Part shown: positions 20,701 through 29,387 of the stretch, in pieces | Layout of the letters: the number at the start of each line of letters is the position of its first letter | How positions within the stretch are numbered: position 1 is the stretch's first letter | Assembly: GCF_000739615.1 (NCBI RefSeq) | Contig: NZ_BATP01000016.1 | Location: 1 to 64,000, forward strand | DNA length: 64,000 nucleotides | Direction: 5' to 3' | Origin: Haloferula sp. BvORR071 | Lineage (GTDB): Bacteria; Verrucomicrobiota; Verrucomicrobiia; Verrucomicrobiales; Akkermansiaceae | Translations under genes and position numbers: made by a program | Notes under the pieces: model-generated | What the model saw: only the letters and a program-made list of their open reading frames with translations | Databases searched by the model: none | What the model was told of the DNA's origin: nothing

Positions 20701-23598
20701 GACCTTATAGTAAGCCGCTTCGCGCGGCGCGAGGCTGGAGATGTTAGCAGTGGCACCCGGAGTGAAGGCGAGGTTGTTCACCGGGATGATCCGGCCGGCA
20801 CCGATGCCGCGGCTTTCCAGAGTCAAGCTCGCCGGCTGGTTGGTGGTGCCGTTGATCGGATCATTGCCGTCGTTGTAGATGCCGATGTAGTAGGCTCCCG
20901 CGACCAGCGGACGTCCCTGTGCCGCTATGATGCGGTCATTCATGTCGCGGCGCGGCGCGGCGGGCTGGTCGAAGTTGCGACCGCTCCAGTCAACGCTGCC
21001 GGCCCACTGGTAGCCACTCGGCCAAGCGGTGTCGCCGGTTGGTCCCCAGCCGCTGCCCGCCCCATTGCTGGTGCTGGTGCCATTGGGCAACTGGTCGCGG
21101 CGCACAACCAGGGCACAGTTGCCACCCGTCACGTTTGCCAAGCGCAAGTCCCAGGCCTGCAGGTCGGCGGGAATATCGACGCGGTAGTAGCGCCACTTCA
21201 GTGGATCCACGGTGACTGCCGTACTTGCCTCGGGCGCGACGGCGGGCGGATTGATCGGGCTGACGTTCAGGCTGAAGGCACCCAGCGGCTGCTGCGGGGT
21301 GAAGACACCGACATACCAGACGTCTGCCTGATGGTTCACACGCTGGATGAAGCCGGTAGTGCTGGCATCATCCATGTAGGTGTTGTTGGTATCCGTGACG
21401 CTGGTGCCGCCGTCCGTGCGCTTTTGCCAGCGCCCGGGGACCTTGTTACGGCGCACGGCGAGCTGGGTGCCGGGCACTTGGTTGGCGAGCTGGAGTTCCC
21501 AGCCGAGCGCGCCCACTTGGGAAGGCACATCGGTCAGCGCGTAGAAGCGCCAGCCGGAGCGAGTGTGCTGGTCATTGACCTTGTTGTCGGTGAAGGACAG
21601 CGGGGTGATCACCGGATCGCCATTCTTCAAGCTGAAGGTGTAGGGCGCCGTGCCCCACACGGTGATGTACCAGGTGCCGTCGGTCAGGTAGTTCGGCACC
21701 AGGGTGATGCCCTCGGTGGCACTGCCGGGAGCGTTGGAGAAGGCTTCGTTGTCAAACTCCGCGGGCACGCTGCCCTTACGCACCGCGATGTCGGGATTGC
21801 CGGCCACCGCGGTCGCGTTGATGTCCCAGGCGATCTGGTCCACCGGCACCTGCACGCGATAGACGCGGTAGGGAGCACCGCTCACGGCCACATTGTTGAC
21901 CGTGCCATTGTAGGCCAAGTTGCTGACCTCTTGGATCCGCGAGTCGAGGCCGATGGTTTCTCCCATCGGCGCGGCCACGCTGGCGAACCAAGAGCTGGTC
22001 CCGGCACCGAGAACCGGCGGCACCAGTAGCATCTGCCCGGCTTGTTTGCGGGTGTAGTTCGAGCTCGAGTTCGTGAAAGGCAGCTTGTTCGAGCGCAGAG
22101 CGATCTCACGGATGCTGCCGCCGAGCCACAGGCTCCAGGCCGGCGTGCCGAGGGGAATGGAGGACTTGTAGAAGCGGATGCCTTCCGGCGGCATCGGCGT
22201 GGCGGGCGCATTCTGCGGCGTCACTGCCTCACCGAGGTCATACTGGCCGTTCGAATTCGCATCTGTGAAGGGGAGCGTGCCGAGTTCATGCACGTAGGGC
22301 TTGCCGCTGACGATGCTCCACTGCGCGCCTTCGCTGGCGAAGACCATCAGATTCCACTCTTCGTTCGCTGCGAATTGATCATCGCGCAGCACCAGACCAT
22401 CCGAGCCCACTTGGGCGGAACTGAAGGTGCTGCTCGTAGTGGTAGGCAAAGCGGTCTTCGAGAAGTAGAGCGCCGCCTCGCCGGAGCTGACCGTCAGGCG
22501 CGTGCGCCAGCCGCCGATGTCCGAGCTCTGGCTGGTCACCTTGAAGAAGTGGCGGCCCGCGCGGGTGTTCGTATTCGAGACAATATTTGTCCCGGCCTCT
22601 GCCATGCCCGGATCCCACACCAGGATCGTGACAAGGGGCTGCCAGTCATCCAGCACCACCGCGGTAGCGGTGTAGTTCACGCGGAAGGAGCCGCGGTCAT
22701 TCGGCAGCGTGTAGCGCGAACCATTCGGCAGACCGCTGAAGGTACCGCTGAGGCTGCCGCCCTGAAGGATGGTGAAGCTGTTGCTGGTGGCGATCGTGTC
22801 GTGGAAGTTGTTCACCAGATCCACGTTCAGCGTGCCCGTGACCGTCACCGCGCCGGTGGCGGTGATCTTGTCGTAGCTACTGCCCGCCGAGGTGCCGCCA
22901 ATTTCGATATTCGTCGTAGATCCCGCTTGGAGCGTGAAGGCGCCGTTCACTTGCAGCGAACCAGTGTTGATTCCCGCCGCGGGCGAGACGCTCCCCGCCA
23001 CGCTCAGGACGCCGGACACATTGCCAGTCATCCGCAGGCTCGCCCCGGGAGAAACCGTGAATGCCGAGGTGGTGAGTGTTTGCGAAGTGGTGGAGCGCAG
23101 CAATCCGCTCTGCAGATTGATCGTGGCGGTCCCGGCATTGATGCTCGCACCGAGAACAAACTCATTGGCGGGACTGAGCAACACTGCGCCATTGTTGGTG
23201 GTGATCCCCTGCGTGTTACTGATGTTGCGCCCGGCGTTTAATGTGAGCGGCAAGGGCCCACCGGAAGCACTGATGACGCCACCGATGCTGAGATCGTTAA
23301 CCGCATTCAGCACCAAGCTGCTGGAAGCTCCCGCAGTCTTCGTGATGTTGGCGTTCACCGTGAGGTCACCCAGCGGACCGAAACCGCTGCTAGTATTGAG
23401 GATCACGCCATTGCCGAGGTTCAGCTCGGTCTGGATGGTGTTCACCATCACGTTGGCGCTCGCATTTGTAGGCGAGAAGATCTTCGGATTCGTGCCGCTG
23501 AACGCACCCCCGCTCGAAGCGGCGGTCGAAACGGTTAGATCGCTCGCCGCATGCAGGCATAGCGGCAAGGCGAACAAGGAGGAGACTAGGCGTTTCAT
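14779..23598 (-). CDS. Giant secreted repeat protein, 2939 aa
   Basis: The protein starts with a Sec signal (MKRLVSSLFALPLCLHAAS). An N-terminal filamentous, autotransporter-like repeat region (about 20-320) includes NITKTAG and GRNISNTQG. A long array of bacterial pre-peptidase (PPC)-like beta domains follows. Within it, three consecutive blocks of about 420 residues (about 803-1220, 1221-1640, 1641-2045) are clearly homologous, sharing WDLRLANIT, PSGYQWAG, YYIGVYN, GIGAG, REAAYFKVT and GAQVKAYQFTVP. The tail has a Ca-binding type DEDGDGLLDAWE segment (about 2545), an InlB-like repeat (GLVFTGWTG), a second DPDRDGIANLIEYAFGSDPTEG segment and a terminal beta domain. It is probably a cell-surface or released adhesin or matrix protein; no catalytic site is visible. 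Confidence 0.9.
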   Translation of the reverse strand: MKRLVSSLFALPLCLHAASDLTVSTAASSGGAFSGTNPKIFSPTNASANVMVNTIQTELNLGNGVILNTSSGFGPLGDLTVNANITKTAGASSSLVLNAVNDLSIGGVISASGGPLPLTLNAGRNISNTQGITTNNGAVLLSPANEFVLGASINAGTATINLQSGLLRSTTSQTLTTSAFTVSPGASLRMTGNVSGVLSVAGSVSPAAGINTGSLQVNGAFTLQAGSTTNIEIGGTSAGSSYDKITATGAVTVTGTLNVDLVNNFHDTIATSNSFTILQGGSLSGTFSGLPNGSRYTLPNDRGSFRVNYTATAVVLDDWQPLVTILVWDPGMAEAGTNIVSNTNTRAGRHFFKVTSQSSDIGGWRTRLTVSSGEAALYFSKTALPTTTSSTFSSAQVGSDGLVLRDDQFAANEEWNLMVFASEGAQWSIVSGKPYVHELGTLPFTDANSNGQYDLGEAVTPQNAPATPMPPEGIRFYKSSIPLGTPAWSLWLGGSIREIALRSNKLPFTNSSSNYTRKQAGQMLLVPPVLGAGTSSWFASVAAPMGETIGLDSRIQEVSNLAYNGTVNNVAVSGAPYRVYRVQVPVDQIAWDINATAVAGNPDIAVRKGSVPAEFDNEAFSNAPGSATEGITLVPNYLTDGTWYITVWGTAPYTFSLKNGDPVITPLSFTDNKVNDQHTRSGWRFYALTDVPSQVGALGWELQLANQVPGTQLAVRRNKVPGRWQKRTDGGTSVTDTNNTYMDDASTTGFIQRVNHQADVWYVGVFTPQQPLGAFSLNVSPINPPAVAPEASTAVTVDPLKWRYYRVDIPADLQAWDLRLANVTGGNCALVVRRDQLPNGTSTSNGAGSGWGPTGDTAWPSGYQWAGSVDWSGRNFDQPAAPRRDMNDRIIAAQGRPLVAGAYYIGIYNDGNDPINGTTNQPASLTLESRGIGAGRIIPVNNLAFTPGATANISSLAPREAAYYKVTIPANTPSWEFSLAPSAGEVMLAARRDFIPDLFASTSGSIQDTGARETKIQRSGGERYLLLPDNNQNAIAAGDYYLGVISEGQNPPASNVVGTGTSSAIFTNLGPVAVQDLGAANAAGITQAVSLAGAQVKAYQFTVPVGTASLEVRLDNRVGNPQMTLISGNRIPQPDSSAYDYGVGGGQTSVPAGSIGRTTDDDLINIANPPAGIYTVTVRADEVSPNWPNASANLAIVANAPMPLAFNAGTSAVSGQAATAWRYFQVTVPDGVMGWDLRLANITSGNPQMVVRRDQLPATLGTTNGASSGWGPSGDNVWPSGYQWAGGSDWTGRIYDSTTSPRRAAGDRLVAAMNRPLVPGTYFVGVYNQGTDPITGSANTAANYSIESRGIGAGQAIAIAEVPFNTGASFTATDLLPREAAYFKITVPANTPRWDFTLNNSVGESMIAVRRSAIPDFNAAVGGNLQDDSNRQMEMQRTGAERYSLLPLNNQDFIAAGDYYVAVIGEGVNPPSSTVVGSGTSSTTFNHLGSPAVQDLGAVSLSGISEPVSLLGAQMKAYRFTVPAGTASLEVRLDNRTGNPIMAFMSGTRVPQPDSAAFDYGTGGGQTSTISGGLARQADDDLVNVANPPAGVYTLTVRADEVSGYPDATANLVVIAHAPENVPLGGGTVSVSNQASTAWKYFQVIIPAGAAGWDLRLKSITGGNPSMTVRRDLLPASSGTHNGGGSGWSPSASTTWPTGYQIGAGKDWTGRTYDTTVSNRRGVDDRLVLAMGRPLEPGTYYIGVYNDGSDPINGTTGQPCSYTIESRFIGNGQTIPVDTLGFAAGSTAPISNLVPREANYFKVTVPDNTPSWEFTFAPTSGETMLAARRGFIPDFSVGTAGDMQDDNGRETKVQKAGAERYVLLPPNNQDKIIAGDYYIAVVAEGVNPPTSDVIGTGTCNGTLASNGPIAVPSLGTASLNPLTSAVSLAGAQVKAYQFTVPDGIVSLEVQLNNRTGNPRMALISGSRLPYPDGSSSDFATSGGQSSTPTGGIARVLADNLITVPNPPAGTYSLTLRADDLSSVYPDATADLVIVAKPRTVMNFAASQNGNGFSNSDTKQLADGQKQFYEVAIPASLSNQPVLGWLLKLNHAQGDTTLRIYKQWGNPGSGISITGNTALLVPPFLTFNETWFIEVTASGLTQYTLSSQPVTLERPAWQMPGGHNFTFGDSGNDSAGNPLPGDRGVDIGQDDWHFYAIEVPQGNAGLLRTELKAISGNPNLYIREDGVPTTDHNTTGSTGDSLVHRKMEDSGSEYGNWVPFDGRTERQLRPGRWVLGVKAASGSNARYRLIASTGQVTDLDIASASVANQTLVGRDWRYYRFTVPGDAPATWNLGFTQQVGDVVMWVRDTVPSGQNNGTSTSSIESWSADLKNQGPYDSAGHDAPAVYSFNTPPLRPGHTYYAGFRANSDATFSLASSTTGAAPLATPVSFYNGVIDTSVPAGASLLYKIVAPADGTRLKWTATHTATVQLRVEQGTLPGLSGNQHALTSGANSSLNQALSPSGWPWQPGQTYYLRIVNSGAAPANVLVTIDGKNAGTEDEDGDGLLDAWERQYFNNSLAQTATGDPDGDGVTNLVEQTDGTIPNDINSAKYFLAVNANFGSVSKSPELPKYDRGTNVTLTATPNAGLVFTGWTGNATGTVNPLQFAITANRSITANFGVSLPVALDSSLAFNTGGDGIWMGQVVTSMDGVDAAQSAPITHGQQSWMETTVNGPGEISFGWKVSSQVGDYLEFYIDGVLKAGRISGNVDWVLKSYAVDPGAHVLRWRYVKDGSGSSGSDAAWVDAVNWMPVAGYSQWLSDHFSEQELGNPVIVGEDADPDRDGIANLIEYAFGSDPTEGAADMALSRVNPEVVAVNGKNLLRLRFTLPEFIPADVLYEVEVSNDLVNWTVISNQKGGAAWDGNASTSVGNAVNGRREHLITDDATLPPTLKRFGRVRVSLQ

Positions 23599-23636
23599 AA
23601 ATCAGGAGGAGACGGGACGGGCCGCGGCCCGACTTG

Positions 23637-23846
23637 TTAGGTGAACCGGCGTCTTTGGGTTCCGCCGGGTTCTGCTTTCACCTCGCATGTCGGACAGGGT
23701 GCGGATTTCTTGGCGAAATAGTTCCCAAGATCCTCCAAAGGCCACCAATCTGTGCCTGATACCACCCAAAGTGGTAACGCCACTGCTCGCTTTTGCGGAT
23801 CTAACCGATGGACCAACTCTGTACTTGTTAGAGTGACCCGCCGCAT
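23637..23846 (-). CDS. Possible small hypothetical protein with a CPTC motif
   Basis: A 69-residue frame within the leader region of the giant protein reads like real protein rather than a shadow: ALPLWVVSG, WWPLEDLGNYF, and a Cys pair in PCPTC near the C terminus. Its codon use is AT-richer than the neighbours (TTA, GTA, TCA, AAA). No clear ribosome-binding site precedes the ATG. It could be a small metal- or nucleic-acid-binding protein, a leftover of an acquired gene, or chance. Confidence 0.3.
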   Translation of the reverse strand: MRRVTLTSTELVHRLDPQKRAVALPLWVVSGTDWWPLEDLGNYFAKKSAPCPTCEVKAEPGGTQRRRFT

Positions 23847-23970
23847 CGATCGGAGAAGCGCCTACTACTTTAGGTGAAGCCCAGCGAAACCCGCTTGACC
23901 GCTCTTCGCATCCGGCTCTCGCCGTCCCCCTTTGATCCACCGGACCGTCTTGCCAACCCAGGTTACAATG

Positions 23971-24012
23971 AAAAGCCCCGGCCGGCATTCACTGCCGGTC
24001 CGGGGCTTTTTA
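23971..24012 (-). terminator. Intrinsic terminator of the aquaporin gene
   Basis: A strong 17-bp inverted repeat (AAAAGCCCCGG/CCGGCA against TGCCGG/TCCGGGGCTTTT, one bulged base) lies 20 bp downstream of the aquaporin stop. Both sides end in A/T runs, so it can act in both directions, although only the minus-strand gene reads into it. Confidence 0.85.
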
Positions 24013-24031
24013 TTCGTTCTCCTTGGACGGG

Positions 24032-24724
<693 letters not shown>

Positions 24725-24974
24725 GATGTCTTCTTGTGTTGATTTTGTGAGGGAGGGCAGCAACGGCGGCGGAGACATTCCGACCCGGGGAATCCCCCGG
24801 CCTTGCAAGTCTCGCCACCATTGGGGGCAATAACATCCCAAAAAAATGCGGACAAGGAGAATCGGGGAGGACTCCCGTTAGGAAATCGTCACGGCAGAGA
24901 GGCGTCTGATAGAGGCTTGTCTTCCGGCCAAGCCGGGCCCGGGGGATTGCAAATTGCTTCACGACGGTAAGGCA

Positions 24975-24995
24975 GCCTGCCTGAAAGCGGCAGGC
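24975..24995. terminator. Hairpin downstream of lpxI
   Basis: A perfect 7-bp stem, GCCTGCC-TGAAAGC-GGCAGGC, lies 30 bp past the lpxI stop. No T-run follows on the minus strand, so its strength as a terminator is uncertain. Confidence 0.4.
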
Positions 24996-25024
24996 CCCAC
25001 GCAACCCATTCCCGATGCGCGCCG

Positions 25025-25855
25025 TCAGGCGCCTTTCTCCTCGAGCGCGTGGATACTGACGGCGTGCTCTTGGCAGAGCTTGAAGATCTGATCACGCTCT
25101 AACAGCAGGGTCTTGCGGGCCTCAACGGCGATGGCCTTCACACCGGCGTCAACACAGGCCTGAATGGTGTGAGGGCCGATGACAGGGACGTCAAAACGGA
25201 AGTCCTGATCGGGCTTGGAGACCTTGACGAGCATGACGTCCTTGCCCTTGCCGAGCTCGCCCCCGCGCTTGATGCAGGAGTTCGTACCTTCGAAGGCTTC
25301 GACGGCGAGGACGGTGCCGTGGCGGACGACAACGGTCTGGCCAATGTCGAGGCGACTGGTCTCCTTGGCGATGCGGAAGCCGAATTCGGCGTCCTCGATC
25401 TGGCGCTTCTTCATCGGCGGACCGCAGACGGTGCCGGGATTGGGCAACAGATCTTCGAGGAAAGTCGTGGCGGGTAGCAGGCGGATGTCGTCCTTGCCCA
25501 GTTCATCGGCGATGCCGCCGAAAAGCGACTCGGCGTTGCGCTCCTTGAGACGGGCAAGGAGCATGAGGGTGCGGAGATCGGGACGGAGATCGAAGAGATT
25601 CTTCGGCGCGATCTGGCCGACCATGATCGCCTCCGAGGCCTTCTGGGCCTTGAAGAATTTGATCATCTTGCCGAGCTGGCCGACGCGGAACCAGGCAGAG
25701 GCATCGACGAGCTCGAGGAAATCCGGCGAGGTCTCGCCCTCGAAGGCGGCGGCGACGAGTTTCACATCGGGACACTTCGAGCGTGCAGCACGGGCAAAGG
25801 TCTCCGGGTAAACGCCGTTGCCCGCGATGATTCCGATGGTCCGTTGTTCCGCCAT
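25025..25855 (-). CDS. lpxI: UDP-2,3-diacylglucosamine pyrophosphatase LpxI
   Basis: The 276-residue protein belongs to the LpxI (DUF1009) family, which hydrolyses UDP-2,3-diacylglucosamine to lipid X in lipid A synthesis and replaces LpxH in many phyla. The N-terminal domain has IGIIAGNGVYP; the C-terminal catalytic domain includes RLDIGQTVVVRHG, AVEAFEGTNSCIKRGG and KPDQDFRFDVPVIGPHTI. The ATG at 25855 gives the typical start MAEQRTIGIIAGNG. Its presence implies the organism makes a lipid A-based outer membrane. No other lpx genes are adjacent. Confidence 0.92.
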   Translation of the reverse strand: MAEQRTIGIIAGNGVYPETFARAARSKCPDVKLVAAAFEGETSPDFLELVDASAWFRVGQLGKMIKFFKAQKASEAIMVGQIAPKNLFDLRPDLRTLMLLARLKERNAESLFGGIADELGKDDIRLLPATTFLEDLLPNPGTVCGPPMKKRQIEDAEFGFRIAKETSRLDIGQTVVVRHGTVLAVEAFEGTNSCIKRGGELGKGKDVMLVKVSKPDQDFRFDVPVIGPHTIQACVDAGVKAIAVEARKTLLLERDQIFKLCQEHAVSIHALEEKGA

Positions 25856-26169
25856 GCCTTGCCTCTCAATCGATTCCGGAGGGCCGGAGCCGGATTCTTC
25901 TGCCGCCCTGCCTCGCCGTTGGGGAATCCTTGCGGGCACCGTGGGACCCGGCTAGCGCAAAAACGGCTATAACATGGGAAATCCTGTGCCCTCGACGAGA
26001 GATACCGTCGATCCGCCATCAAAGGTTTCTCTCTCCTTGTCCTTCTCCTGCTCAAATCCTGACTTTCAAGCCGGGCCAGCCAATCTGATTGGTTTGGAAC
26101 AGAGGGAAGGCAAGAGAAAGACGGGAGGGAGGAAAGTCAGGTTGAGCCTATTGGTGCGCCGCCATTCAT
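25856..26169. other. Intergenic gap between lpxI and a secreted protein gene
   Basis: This 314-bp region lies upstream of lpxI and downstream of the gene at 26170-26952, both on the minus strand. It is a little AT-richer than its surroundings, with runs such as TTTCTCTCTCCTTGTCC, and should contain the lpxI promoter. No long inverted repeat, RNA gene or convincing reading frame was found. Confidence 0.5.
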
Positions 26170-26952
26170 TCACTTGGCAGCACGGACGACGAAGTCCGCG
26201 TAAACCTTTTGATTGCCGTCGAGGATGCGGACGCGGAATTCGTCGGGAAGTTCGTCCACGTCCAGGGACTGGCCATTGGTATACTCCCCTTCCCCCAGCT
26301 GTTTGGGTGAGCGGTATTCGAGGCCGGTGCGGAACTTCACCTTACCCTCCCCATCGCTGACGATCACCATGAAGTGCTCGGTGGCGGCGCTCTCGTAGTC
26401 CGGCCGGATCCAGGTGACCAAGAGGCGGCCCTGCGGAGCGGGTCCGGCGAGTTTCTTTTTGATTTCAGCCTCGCTATAGAGTTCCAGACGCCAGCGCTCG
26501 GCCTGGGCCACTTGGAATTGGGCGCGGGACAGCATCTTGACAGTGATCCCCTGCGCGGACTCCGGACTGACCACGTAGGCGTCCGGTAGCTTGGGCTTCG
26601 GTGGCGGGGCGGTTTCCCGTTCCTTGGAGGCTTTCAGCATCGCGTCGAGTTCGGCGCGGCGCTTCTCTTTGAGGTAGGCGTCGGCCTTCTCGGGATCGTA
26701 GCCGTGCAGCCTGCGGACCTCCTCGGGAAGCTTGGTGAAGGGCACCTTGGCAGTGCCTTCCTCATGGGAAATGGACAGACCGTCGGGCTCGACCTTGGTG
26801 ACGGTGACCGCCTTGTAGGTCTTGCCATCGGTAGTGGTGAGGTCTTCGGCACGGGCGGCCGCCAAGCCGAGGAGAACGAGGGTGCCGCAGATCGCCCTGC
26901 GGAAGAGTCGGCCCGAACGGGTCGGGAATGCCGGAAATGGCTGTGCATCCAT
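26170..26952 (-). CDS. Hypothetical secreted protein
   Basis: The 260-residue product has a Sec signal (about residues 15-35, GTLVLLGLAAARAED). The next segment, TDGKTYKAVTVTKVEPDG followed by HEEGTAKVPFTKLPEEVR, is a short N-terminal motif found on many secreted Verrucomicrobia proteins of unknown role. A charged helical linker (KADAYLKEKRRAELDAMLKA) and a Pro/Lys-rich spacer follow, then a C-terminal beta-rich domain of about 130 residues. No enzyme motif is visible. tRNA-Leu lies 68 bp upstream on the same strand. Confidence 0.7.
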   Translation of the reverse strand: MDAQPFPAFPTRSGRLFRRAICGTLVLLGLAAARAEDLTTTDGKTYKAVTVTKVEPDGLSISHEEGTAKVPFTKLPEEVRRLHGYDPEKADAYLKEKRRAELDAMLKASKERETAPPPKPKLPDAYVVSPESAQGITVKMLSRAQFQVAQAERWRLELYSEAEIKKKLAGPAPQGRLLVTWIRPDYESAATEHFMVIVSDGEGKVKFRTGLEYRSPKQLGEGEYTNGQSLDVDELPDEFRVRILDGNQKVYADFVVRAAK

Positions 26953-27020
26953 GCGGGATGAGAGTTATTCCAAGAGAGATCTATTCACCCGAAAATTGCG
27001 CGGTGGCGCGAAGGTGAAAG

Positions 27021-27100
27021 TACCGGCAGTGGGACTCGAACCCACACTCGTTAGAACTCGATTTTGAGTCGAGCGCGTCTACCAATTCCGCCATGCCGGC
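27021..27100 (-). tRNA. tRNA-Leu (anticodon CAA)
   Basis: An 80-nt cloverleaf can be folded on the minus strand: acceptor GCCGGCA/TGCCGGT with discriminator A, D arm containing AATTGGTAGAC, anticodon stem CTCGA/TCGAG around CTCAAAA (anticodon CAA, reading UUG), a short variable arm containing CTAACGAG, and T arm GTGGG-TTCGAGT-CCCAC. The first acceptor pair is G-U. No CCA is encoded. The variable arm is short for tRNA-Leu but forms a small stem. Confidence 0.95.
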
Positions 27101-27228
27101 TTGGAATGTGGCGGCGATCTAAGGGGGTCACCGGGCCGGAGGCAAGGGGGAAAACGCGCCCCCGCCGATAGAAAGTTCCAGGCACCGCGCCACGCGGGTG
27201 ACTCGGCGGCGAAAATCCATTTGCGGTG

Positions 27229-29115
27229 CTACTCGCCGTCATGCGCCTCGCCCCCATGCGTCTCGCTGTCACGCTCCACCGGACGCTGATACTGCACCTT
27301 GCGGGCAAATTCCGCACGCTCGGCGAATACCTTCCTGATCTCCGGATTATTGATGCGCGCCCCGAGCTTGAGGGCCTCATCCGGATGGCTCCAGAGCAGG
27401 CGGTCCGCGACCGTGAAGCCAGCGGCATCAAAATAGGGTCCGGGCGGAAAGCGGTTGGCCCACGCCAGTTCCTCTTCCACGCTGGAATTCGTCGATTCAC
27501 TACGGATCCGCTGGAAAAGTGAGAACTCGCAACGATCCCGGTGGGCCATCACGTAGTCCGCGGCGGCCTCCGGGTCGCGCTCGCCCCAGACGCGGAATAG
27601 CTCGCTTCGCGCCCAGTCCTGCGGCTGAAATTTCATGACATCGGTCTCGCCGCTCGGTGGCGGGAACATGGCCTCCAGCTTCGCGAAGTCGGTGTCCTCC
27701 GGAAGCCTCGTATCGCGCATGAAGAGGCGCTTGAGGTGATCGCCTTTGTCGAGGGAAGGCAAATCCGCCTTCAAGATCTCCAGCACCATGGCCACAGCCG
27801 CCTCGGGGTCCGACTCCGATACCACCACGGACCAACCGAGCATGGCTTCCTGGGCACAGGCGGGATTGCTGATCGCGGCGTGGAATGCCTCGAAGTCCCC
27901 TGGCTCGGCCGGGGCGCATTTGCCGGCACGGTAGCACCACTCCTCCAGCCGGGAGTCCTGCTTGCCCGCCGCGGCCAACTTGGTCAGCTCCGCCAGGGCC
28001 ATGCGGGCTTGGTGGCCCTGCGGTGATTTGAAGAGGGTATCCAACTCCGATTCGATCTTCGCCAAGCCATAGCGGGCCTTGTCCTCGATGACGGCGGCGA
28101 GGTCGTAGAGATCACGACTGCAGGACAGGGCCGCCACGGTTTCCTTGGCGAGCGCGTCCTGCTCGTCGATGCGGCCGTTATCTTCGCCGATCTCGAGCCA
28201 GCGGCGTTTGAAGGAAGCGAGCAAGGGGTTTTGCGACTGGCCCGTGGAATTGGAGTTGCCCTTCGCGGTCACTCCCGCGGATGGCCGGGACCTCGCCGTG
28301 ATTGCTGTGGCCGGAACCGCGGAGCCTGCCGAGGCCGATGCGGGAGATGGATCACGCAGTGCGAGAGAGAGACAGCTTCCCGCTAGGATAATGATGGCCG
28401 CGGCCAAGGCGGATTTCTGGGCAATGGTCATGGCTAGAGTGGTGGTGGCGCTTGTCGCAGTGGCGGAGCCGGCCATCACGGCAAGCGAGCGCTCTGTGAC
28501 GACTGCGGCCAAACCCAATGGTGCGGGCGGTGCGGCGTGGGCGGCGATGACTCCGGCCAAGCCGGCCGCACCGGCGGCGACCCCGCGCTTGGCGAAGAGC
28601 AGGCGCATGCGCTCCACGGCGCGGTTCACGCGTTTCTGCGCGGCCTCGCTGCTGATGCCGAGCACGGCGGCCATTTCGTGCGCAGGCTTCCTTTCAAAGT
28701 AGCGCAGCAGGATGGCCTCGCGATCGGAGGGCGCGAGTTCGCCGATGACGGCATCCAGTTGGGGTGAAACTACTTCCCATCCCGGGCCGGATTCGGCGCT
28801 GGTATTCATGGCGGCGGCAGCTTGTTCGCGGGCTTGGCGGCGACGCTCCCCACGCACTGCCTGCGCCGCAATGTGGCGCGCGGTGGAATGCAGCCAAGCG
28901 GCGAGAGATTGTTGTTTGGCCAGACTCCCCGCGCTGCGGGCCAAGGCGAGAAAGACGCCCTGGGTCACATCCTTGGCCAAATGCGAATCCTGGACCGTGC
29001 GCTGCGCGACCGCGTGCACCAGATCGATGTGCCGGCGCACCAATTCCTCAAAGGCGGCATCCGAGCGGCGCTCGATGTATTCGCGGAGGAGCTGGGTGTC
29101 GGGAAGCGTCTTCAC
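27229..29115 (-). CDS. ECF sigma factor fused to a membrane-anchored C-terminal domain
   Basis: Residues 1-185 are a complete ECF sigma factor: region 2 (DAAFEELVRRHIDLVHAVAQ through the DVTQGVFLALAR segment) and region 4 (LAPSDREAILLRYFERKP, then the helix-turn-helix AAVLGISSEAAQKRVNRAVERM). A Gly/Ala-rich stretch (about 185-215), a transmembrane helix (about 232-256, AAAIIILAGSCLSLAL), a Ser/Thr/Pro linker and about 330 residues of helical sequence follow. That domain would lie outside the cytoplasm and contains no motif I recognise. The layout suggests the sigma factor is held at the membrane by its own sensor-like tail instead of a separate anti-sigma protein. Related sigma-TM fusions are known in Verrucomicrobia and Planctomycetes. 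No partner gene is adjacent. Confidence 0.88.
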   Translation of the reverse strand: MKTLPDTQLLREYIERRSDAAFEELVRRHIDLVHAVAQRTVQDSHLAKDVTQGVFLALARSAGSLAKQQSLAAWLHSTARHIAAQAVRGERRRQAREQAAAAMNTSAESGPGWEVVSPQLDAVIGELAPSDREAILLRYFERKPAHEMAAVLGISSEAAQKRVNRAVERMRLLFAKRGVAAGAAGLAGVIAAHAAPPAPLGLAAVVTERSLAVMAGSATATSATTTLAMTIAQKSALAAAIIILAGSCLSLALRDPSPASASAGSAVPATAITARSRPSAGVTAKGNSNSTGQSQNPLLASFKRRWLEIGEDNGRIDEQDALAKETVAALSCSRDLYDLAAVIEDKARYGLAKIESELDTLFKSPQGHQARMALAELTKLAAAGKQDSRLEEWCYRAGKCAPAEPGDFEAFHAAISNPACAQEAMLGWSVVVSESDPEAAVAMVLEILKADLPSLDKGDHLKRLFMRDTRLPEDTDFAKLEAMFPPPSGETDVMKFQPQDWARSELFRVWGERDPEAAADYVMAHRDRCEFSLFQRIRSESTNSSVEEELAWANRFPPGPYFDAAGFTVADRLLWSHPDEALKLGARINNPEIRKVFAERAEFARKVQYQRPVERDSETHGGEAHDGE

Positions 29116-29387
29116 TCACACTAGAGTAGCCACTGGCGCGAAAAGCGGACAAGAGAAGTCGAGTGAGGTGATTTCCCCGGTAGTGGCGGCGCTTCTGGAA
29201 ATAGCGTCCTCGAGAAATAACGCCCGGAGAGTGACTCGCCATCCGCGGAGTGTGGGGATGCACGGGATCACATCAGCTCGTCCGGGTATTTTTTCGCTGG
29301 TCGGACGGCGGGAGTGAGCCTCAAGGTGTGAACGGGCTTCACGCTAGCCCTTTTTCATTCAGCACTCTCCACCCCACCCGCGCCCCC

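Noticed and set aside
17450-21200. Regular repeats considered as a CRISPR array or satellite
   Set aside because: The repeats are in-frame coding units of about 1.25 kb with synonymous differences, not short direct repeats with unique spacers.
14752-22029. Several long plus-strand frames opposite the giant protein
   Set aside because: Their composition (Val/Ala/His/Arg-rich) and periodicity reflect the repeats of the minus-strand gene; none has a coherent start or domain.
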